A stretch of DNA of 64,000 nucleotides, from positions 186,001 to 250,000 of the forward strand of contig QVMW01000002.1 in NCBI GenBank assembly GCA_003417655.1, written 5' to 3'. Positions within the stretch are counted from its first letter, which is position 1. Each line of letters starts with the position of its first letter. The position numbers and the translations under genes were made by a program. The notes below the pieces were generated by a model that saw nothing but the letters and a program-made list of their open reading frames with translations, was not told the DNA's origin and did no database searches. Below, piece by piece: positions 58,766 to 64,000 of this stretch. Source of the DNA: Rhodobacteraceae bacterium 63075. GTDB taxonomy: Bacteria; Pseudomonadota; Alphaproteobacteria; Rhodobacterales; Rhodobacteraceae.

Positions 58766-59236
58766 ATGACCGAGGACGCCATCAGCATCTACCAGGCCCA
58801 TCTCGACGCCGTCTCGCACGCCCTCTGGACGCGCGATTTCGACAGGCTGCTGGAGCATATCCATTTTCCGTCCTTCGTGGAGACGGATGACGAGATGCTC
58901 CGGATCGCCACGCCCGAGAGCTACCTGCCCTCGGTCAGAAGCTTCCGCCGCAAGCTCGACCAGCATTGTGCCACGGCCTATCACCGCGTCTGCCTTGAGG
59001 CCGTCTTTGCCAGCGATGATCCGGACCGGATCGAAGGCATGCACAAGACCTACGCCCTCAGCGGCGCAACGCCGGTTATGGACCCCTACCTCAACCAGAT
59101 GACGCTGATGCGCAAAGACGGAAAATGGCTCGGCGCGGGCATCCGCGCCGCCACCGACAATGCACGCTGGCACATCATCACCCACCCAATGACACCCGCC
59201 CGCAGGCCCGACCTCGCGAAAGGAGAAAGACAATGA
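58766..59236 (+). CDS. Small NTF2/SnoaL-like hypothetical protein
   Basis: A 156-residue protein with an initial helix pair (ISIYQAHLDAVSHALWTRDFDRLLEHI) typical of the NTF2 cone fold. No catalytic pair assigned. It is 8 bases behind fadA and overlaps fadJ by 4, so it is certainly part of the operon. Its role in fatty acid breakdown is unknown. Confidence 0.7.
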   Translation: MTEDAISIYQAHLDAVSHALWTRDFDRLLEHIHFPSFVETDDEMLRIATPESYLPSVRSFRRKLDQHCATAYHRVCLEAVFASDDPDRIEGMHKTYALSGATPVMDPYLNQMTLMRKDGKWLGAGIRAATDNARWHIITHPMTPARRPDLAKGERQ

Positions 59237-61431
59237 CCGATTTCACAATGACAAAGGACGGCGACGGCATCGCCACGATCGTCTGGGACGTAAAAGACAA
59301 ATCCATGAACGTGATGAGCATCGAGGGCTTTTCGGACATGTCCGCCCTCGTCGATGACGCCCTGGCCGATGACGCCGTGAAAGGCATCATCATCACCTCC
59401 GGCAAGGATGACAGCTTCGCCGGCGGGATGGACCTCAACGTGCTCGCCAAGATGAAGGACGATGCCGGCGACGAGCCCGCGCGCGGCCTCTTCGACGGCG
59501 TGATGGACATGCATGCCGTGCTGCGCAAGATCGAGCGCGCAGGGATGGACCCCAAGACCAACAAGGGCGGCAAGCCCGTCGCCTGCGTGCTGCCCGGCAC
59601 GGCCGTCGGCATCGGCTTCGAGATCCCGCTCGCCTGTCACCGCACCTTTGCCGCCGACAATCCCAAGGCCAAGATCGGCCTGCCGGAGATCATGGTCGGC
59701 ATCTTCCCCGGCGCGGGCGGCACGACACGCCTCGTGCGCAAGCTCGGCGCGATGGCCGCCTCACCCTATCTTCTGCAGGGCAAGCTGCTCGAGCCCAAGA
59801 AGGCCAAGTCCGCAGGCCTCATCGACGAGGTCAGCGCAGACCCGATGAAGGAGGCGCGCGAATGGGTTCTCTCGGAGCCGAAGATCGTCAAGCCCTGGGA
59901 CGAGAAGGGCTACAAGATGCCCGGCGGCGCGCCCTATCACCCGGCAGGCTACATGACATTCGTCGGCGCCTCCGCCATGGTCCACAGCGAGACGCAAGGC
60001 GCGTTCCCGGCGGCCAAGGCCCTCCTCTCGGCGGTCTATGAAGGCGCGCTCGTGCCCTTCGACACCGCGCTCAGGATTGAGGCGCGCTGGTTCACCCATG
60101 TGCTGATGAACCCCTCCTCGGCGGCCATGATCCGCTCGCTCTTCGTCAACAAGGAAGCGCTGGAGAAAGGCGCTGTCCGCCCCGAGGGAATCGAGGATCA
60201 GCGCGTCAAAAAGCTCGGCGTGCTCGGCGCGGGCATGATGGGCGCCGGGATCGCGCTCGTCTCCGCCCAGGCCGGCATGGAGGTCGTTCTCATCGACCAG
60301 ACACAGGAAGCCGCCGACAAGGGCAAGGCCTATTCCGCCAGCTACATGGACAAGGGGATCAAGCGCGGCAAGGCCACCGAGGAGAAGAAGGAGGCCCTGC
60401 TCGGCCACATCAACGCCACCGCCGATCTCGATGCGCTCGAAGGCTGCGACCTGATCATCGAGGCGGTCTTCGAGGACCCGAAGGTCAAGGCCGAGATGAC
60501 CGAGAAGGTCGAGAAGATCATCCCCGAGACCTGCATCTTCGCCTCCAACACCTCGACCCTGCCAATCACCGACCTCGCCAAGGCGAGTAAACGCCCCGAG
60601 CAGTTCATCGGCATCCATTTCTTCTCGCCGGTCGAGAAGATGCTGCTGGTGGAAATCATCAAGGGCAAGGAGACGGGCGACCGTGCCGTGGCCAAGGCGC
60701 TCGACTACGTGCGCCAGATCCGCAAGACGCCGATCGTCGTCAATGACGCGCGCTTCTTCTACTGTAACCGCTGCATCATCCCCTACGTCAACGAGGGTGC
60801 GCGGATGATCACCGAGGGCGTCGCCCCCGCGCTCATCGACAATGCCGCGCGCCAGCTCGGCTTCCCCGTCGGGCCGATCCAGCTCACCGACGAAACCTCG
60901 ATCGACCTCGGCGCGAAGATCGCCCGCGCGACGAAGGCCGCCATGGGCGATGCCTACCCCGACAGCCCCGCCGACGAGCTGATCTTCTGGATGGAGGAAC
61001 AGGGGCGCATGGGGCGCAAGGCAAATGCCGGCTTCTTCGACTATGACGAGAACGGCAAGCGCCAGGGCTACTGGCCGGGCCTGAATGAGAAGTATCCGCT
61101 GCTCGAAGAGCAGCCCGATCTCATCGAAGTGCAGGAGCGGCTCATGTTCGCCCAGGTGCTCGAAGCGGTGCGCGCGCTCGAGGAAGGCGTGCTCATGGAC
61201 ATCCGCGAAGGCGATGTCGGGGCGATCCTCGCCTGGGGCTTCGCGCCCTGGTCGGGCGGCCCGCTCTCCTGGCTCGACATCATCGGCACGCCCTACGCCG
61301 CCGAGCGCACGGCCGAGCTGGCGGAGAAATACGGCCCCCGTTTCGCAACCCCCGCGCTGCTCAAGGAGATGGGCGAGAAGGGCCAGACCTTCTACAGCCG
61401 CTTCGCGCCGGAGAAGAAGGACGCCGCCTGA
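59233..61431 (+). CDS. fadJ: Multifunctional enoyl-CoA hydratase / 3-hydroxyacyl-CoA dehydrogenase
   Basis: A 732-residue FadB/FadJ-type protein. Residues ~1-280 are a crotonase domain (DSFAGGMDLNV, PEIMVGIFPGAGGT). Residues ~330-510 are the NAD-binding dehydrogenase domain (GVLGAGMMGAGIA), with the catalytic His-Glu region IGIHFFSPVEKM, and the C-terminal dehydrogenase domains follow. ATG 59233 overlaps the NTF2-like gene by 4 bases and has AGGAGA upstream. With the thiolase it carries out the last steps of beta-oxidation. Confidence 0.93.
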   Translation: MTDFTMTKDGDGIATIVWDVKDKSMNVMSIEGFSDMSALVDDALADDAVKGIIITSGKDDSFAGGMDLNVLAKMKDDAGDEPARGLFDGVMDMHAVLRKIERAGMDPKTNKGGKPVACVLPGTAVGIGFEIPLACHRTFAADNPKAKIGLPEIMVGIFPGAGGTTRLVRKLGAMAASPYLLQGKLLEPKKAKSAGLIDEVSADPMKEAREWVLSEPKIVKPWDEKGYKMPGGAPYHPAGYMTFVGASAMVHSETQGAFPAAKALLSAVYEGALVPFDTALRIEARWFTHVLMNPSSAAMIRSLFVNKEALEKGAVRPEGIEDQRVKKLGVLGAGMMGAGIALVSAQAGMEVVLIDQTQEAADKGKAYSASYMDKGIKRGKATEEKKEALLGHINATADLDALEGCDLIIEAVFEDPKVKAEMTEKVEKIIPETCIFASNTSTLPITDLAKASKRPEQFIGIHFFSPVEKMLLVEIIKGKETGDRAVAKALDYVRQIRKTPIVVNDARFFYCNRCIIPYVNEGARMITEGVAPALIDNAARQLGFPVGPIQLTDETSIDLGAKIARATKAAMGDAYPDSPADELIFWMEEQGRMGRKANAGFFDYDENGKRQGYWPGLNEKYPLLEEQPDLIEVQERLMFAQVLEAVRALEEGVLMDIREGDVGAILAWGFAPWSGGPLSWLDIIGTPYAAERTAELAEKYGPRFATPALLKEMGEKGQTFYSRFAPEKKDAA

Positions 61432-61459
61432 GCCGCCACAGAGCCCGCTCCCCCGCGCT

Positions 61460-61508
61460 TTCTTCTTGCTCTAAATACCCCGGGGGGTCCGGGGGGCTGG
61501 CCCCCGGG
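61460..61508 (+). repeat. C/G-rich intergenic repeat after fadJ
   Basis: TTCTTCTTGCTCTAAATACCCC followed by GGGGGG/CCCCC pairing. Third copy of the repeat seen at 31391 and 56811. Confidence 0.5.
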
Positions 61509-61546
61509 TGGTCGGATTTGCACCGCAAATTCGAAACAACAAAACG

Positions 61547-61574
61547 AAAGGGTGCGCTTGCGGGCGCACCCTTT
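61547..61574. terminator. Bidirectional intrinsic terminator
   Basis: AAAGGGTGCGC (61547-61557) and GCGCACCCTTT (61564-61574) form an 11-bp perfect stem with a TTGCGG loop, with T-runs in both directions. It ends the fadJ transcript, some 115 bases after the stop. Confidence 0.8.
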
Positions 61575-61908
61575 CTTCCTGTCCGATCGCCCGCAGCTCG
61601 CGTGGCCCGAAGGCCGGGGATTGGCCGCGAGATGCAAAAGGCCGGAGCAGTCGCATGCCGCCTGCCCGTTGTCACCCCGGGACCGGAACAGCGCACCGCG
61701 CGCCGCCCGCTCGGGACGCTGCGCGCTCTCTCTGCGCCGCGGCTCTCATTCCGCGCCGTTTCGGTGCCTTGTCACGTCCCCAGGTGATGACCGTCGGCAA
61801 ACGGCCTTACAGCAATGATCCCGTGATACCCTGAAATTCAGGTCCACCTGTGGCCCGAAAATGGCAAGATTCAGGCAGCTCTCCAAGGCTCCGGGGCTGC
61901 CTGCCGCC
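61575..61908. other. Intergenic stretch between fadJ and a sulfotransferase gene
   Basis: No gene. Short frames in several phases have no start or ribosome site support. Nothing palindromic or repeated stands out besides the terminator to its left. Confidence 0.4.
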
Positions 61909-62556
61909 TCACCCGAAGCTGTAGCCGAACCTGTCGATATCCGCACGGCATATCTCGGCAACCGCCGCCCTGTCCGCCGCGCTGTAGTAGCTGCGAAAAT
62001 CCTCGCGCCGGTCGCTCTCGTTGGCCCGTGGCAGCTCCAGCTCGAAGCCCAGATGCTCCCAGAGCGGCGCCGCGTCTTCCGCGAAATGCTCCAGCCGGAT
62101 GTAGAGCGCCGCGTGCTGGCCGCCATCCACATCGCGCATATAGGCCGCCGCCGGGTTGGCCTTGATCGGCCCCGCGACGGCCGGCGCGCGCAGGAACTCC
62201 GAAAAGCCCAGCGTCTTCGCCGCGTCCACGGCCGGATGGGCAAAGCCCTGCTGCCCGAGCCAGTGATAATAGCTCACCATCCTGTCCCAGGGGTTGCGCA
62301 CCAGCGTGAAACACAGGCTCCCGGCGATCTCCGCGCGGCTCACCAGCCCCTCGATGTCGGCCAGCGTCGAATGTTTCCAGAGCCGCCCATGCGCGTCAGC
62401 GTCCTTCAGCCTGCGCCGCCGCTTCAGCGCCTTGGGCGTGTCGCCCAGCATCATGTCGTCCTTCATCGCGCGCGCCTCCAGCGCCAGCGCCATGGCTGTC
62501 CCGCCCGTCTTGGGGATATGGACAAAGATATAGCGGCGCCCGCGTGAGATGATCAT
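61909..62556 (-). CDS. Sulfotransferase family protein
   Basis: A 215-residue member of the sulfotransferase family with the PAPS 5'-phosphosulfate loop FVHIPKTGGTA at the N-terminus and the 3'-phosphate motif LVRNPWDRMVSYY in the middle. It would transfer sulfate to a carbohydrate or another hydroxyl. No signal peptide. It lies 9 bases downstream of the EamA gene on the same strand, so they may be cotranscribed. Confidence 0.82.
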   Translation of the reverse strand: MIISRGRRYIFVHIPKTGGTAMALALEARAMKDDMMLGDTPKALKRRRRLKDADAHGRLWKHSTLADIEGLVSRAEIAGSLCFTLVRNPWDRMVSYYHWLGQQGFAHPAVDAAKTLGFSEFLRAPAVAGPIKANPAAAYMRDVDGGQHAALYIRLEHFAEDAAPLWEHLGFELELPRANESDRREDFRSYYSAADRAAVAEICRADIDRFGYSFG

Positions 62557-62565
62557 GATGTCAGG

Positions 62566-63471
62566 TTAGGCCCGCCGCGAGCGCAAGGCAATCACCGCGC
62601 CCGCCGCGATGATCAGCCCGATCCCGGCCATCTGCACGGCCCCGAGCGTCTGGCCGAACCAGTAAAAGGCAAAGAGCGGCCCGAAGATCATCACCGAATA
62701 TTCGAAGATCGCCACATAAGAGGCCTCGCCAAGCTGATAGGCCCGCGTGAGCGCGAAGACCCCGACGATGGAGCCGAGGATCTGCACGGCGAGCACCGCC
62801 TCGATCCCGGCAACCGACCAGGCCCAGCCGCGCGTGACGAACATCAGCGCGCCCGGCGTCTCCGGGATTCCGAAAAGTGCGAGCGCCGCGACGCCCACGA
62901 GCCCGATCAGCCCCTGCATCCCCATCACCGAGGCCAGCAGCGCATGGGTCGTCTCGCCCCAGCAGGTCCGCCGCGTGACCACCGCGCCCAGCGCGTAGAG
63001 CACCCCGCCGATGACGGGCACCAGCGATCCCGCGCTGAAATTCTGCGGGCTCACCTGAAGCACGACGAGCGTGCCCGCAAACCCCGCGATCACCGCGCTG
63101 ATGCGAAAGACGCCGATCTTCTCGCGCAGGAAAAGCGCCGTGATGACCACCACGATGATCGGCGAGGTGAAGAGCCCCGCGAGCGACTGGGCAATCGGCA
63201 GGAAGGCGAGCGAGATGAAATAGAAGAGCATCGCCCCCGCGACGAGAAAGGAGCGCAGCGCGACGGCCCCCCATTTGCGCGGCAGGAGCCGCTGGCCCGT
63301 GCTCAGGGCCGCCAGCGCGATGATCGGCACGGCGAAGACCATGCGCAGCACGTAGAGCTGCCAGATGCTGATGACCTCGGCGATGAGGAAGATGAAATTG
63401 TCGATCACCCCGATGACGAGCATCGCCGCCAGCATCCACATCGCCGCCGCCACGGGCCGTGTCTCGCTCAC
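62566..63471 (-). CDS. EamA/DMT superfamily transporter
   Basis: A 301-residue drug/metabolite transporter with ten predicted helices in two EamA repeats (residues ~8-140 and ~155-290). The substrate is unknown. It is divergent from an acyl-CoA ligase gene and precedes the sulfotransferase. Confidence 0.82.
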   Translation of the reverse strand: MSETRPVAAAMWMLAAMLVIGVIDNFIFLIAEVISIWQLYVLRMVFAVPIIALAALSTGQRLLPRKWGAVALRSFLVAGAMLFYFISLAFLPIAQSLAGLFTSPIIVVVITALFLREKIGVFRISAVIAGFAGTLVVLQVSPQNFSAGSLVPVIGGVLYALGAVVTRRTCWGETTHALLASVMGMQGLIGLVGVAALALFGIPETPGALMFVTRGWAWSVAGIEAVLAVQILGSIVGVFALTRAYQLGEASYVAIFEYSVMIFGPLFAFYWFGQTLGAVQMAGIGLIIAAGAVIALRSRRA

Positions 63472-63576
63472 CTCGATTCGCCTCTCACATGTCGCCTATG
63501 GACTTCCCAAACCACGCCTCTTGCGCCTAGTCTGTTCCGGACGCGACGTAAAGGCCGCTGCAAGGGAGGGGAAACC

Positions 63577-64000
63577 ATGGGTTGGATGAAGGATGAAAGC
63601 GGGCTCGGGAAGAATGCCGCCAACTATGTTCCGCTGACGCCGCTGTCACATCTGCGCCGGGCCGCGCGGATATTCCCCGACAGGCTGGCCGTCGTCTACG
63701 GCGATCAGCACCGCAAGACCTATGCCGAATACCACGCCCGGGTGAGCCGCCTCGCCTCCGCGCTGGCGGGCGCGGGCATCGCCCCGGGCGATGTCGTCTC
63801 CACGATCCTGCCCAATATCCCCGCCCATGCCGAGGCGCATTTCGGCGTGCCCGCCGCAGGCGCGGTGCTGGGCGCGATCAACACGCGCCTCGACGCGGGA
63901 ACCATCGCCTATATCCTGGGCCACAGCGAAGCGAAGCTGGTGCTCTGCGACACGCAATTCCTGCCCCAGCTCGAAGCCGCCATCGCCGAGATGGAGGGCC
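63577..64000 (+). CDS. Acyl-CoA ligase (AMP-binding), N-terminal part; DmdB-like
   Basis: The first ~141 residues of an AMP-forming ligase run off the window edge. The start MGWMKDESGL with NYVPLTPLSHLRRAA and TYAEYHARVSRLASAL is typical of the ANL family and close in style to 3-methylmercaptopropionate-CoA ligases (DmdB) of marine bacteria. ATG 63577 follows GGGAGGGG. The ATP-binding motif is beyond the edge. DmdB-like enzymes also use fatty acids. Confidence 0.75.
   Translation, partial: MGWMKDESGLGKNAANYVPLTPLSHLRRAARIFPDRLAVVYGDQHRKTYAEYHARVSRLASALAGAGIAPGDVVSTILPNIPAHAEAHFGVPAAGAVLGAINTRLDAGTIAYILGHSEAKLVLCDTQFLPQLEAAIAEMEG

Overview
The window is a piece of a GC-rich alphaproteobacterial chromosome, most likely from the Roseobacter group of the Rhodobacteraceae. 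This rests on the rpmH-rnpA-yidD...yidC-MOSC-engB-argB core block, the paired MerR regulators in front of acyl-CoA dehydrogenases, and acyl-CoA dehydrogenase and ligase genes that resemble the marine DmdC and DmdB families. Genes are tightly packed and often overlap by 1 to 4 bases. No rRNA, CRISPR array, intact transposase, integrase or phage structural gene was seen.

Positions 1-13437 look like a tRNA-anchored genomic island. The left flank is the 3' end of a metF-type gene. A 17-bp copy of the 3' end of tRNA-Arg(ACG) lies at 524-540 and is repeated in the same orientation at the real tRNA (13358-13374). The 12.8 kb between them carry a poly-hydroxyalkanoate synthase / FabI / MaoC-Pta module ending in a decayed acetate kinase gene. 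Next come a complete Ugp-like ABC uptake operon with a metallophosphoesterase and a DeoR regulator, a 5'-truncated HsdR fragment, a Cro/C1 regulator and an AlpA-type regulator beside the tRNA. No integrase remains.

Positions 13537-31382 are mostly housekeeping: an orphan histidine kinase, a flavin disulfide oxidoreductase with a TVP38 membrane protein, the rpmH-rnpA-yidD operon with a clear promoter, a Rieske oxygenase with a small partner, ttcA, a GGDEF/EAL protein, yidC, MOSC, engB, argB, a sterol-desaturase-like gene, an Fe-S protein, a SixA-like phosphatase, a DUF2235 hydrolase, and an ornithine/lysine decarboxylase divergent from an Lrp regulator. Positions 31383-52534 hold valS, an enoyl-CoA hydratase, an aminotransferase, a Ni/Co exporter with DUF1007, ppk2, dtd, an AT-rich membrane gene that looks foreign, a class V aminotransferase, an MsbA-like exporter, a glycosyltransferase, ygfZ, a 5'-nucleotidase, a DUF952-DUF1330 fusion, pyrD, an ArsC-like gene, a MATE exporter and two thioesterases.

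Positions 52664-61431 form a fatty-acid / acyl-CoA degradation cluster: two MerR regulators flanking a perfect 16-bp palindromic operator, two acyl-CoA dehydrogenases, a glutathione-transferase-like protein, a thiolase, a small NTF2-like protein and a multifunctional FadJ-type protein. A sulfotransferase, an EamA transporter and the 5' part of an acyl-CoA ligase close the window. Between genes there are several families of short palindromes, many probably bidirectional terminators, which are described individually.
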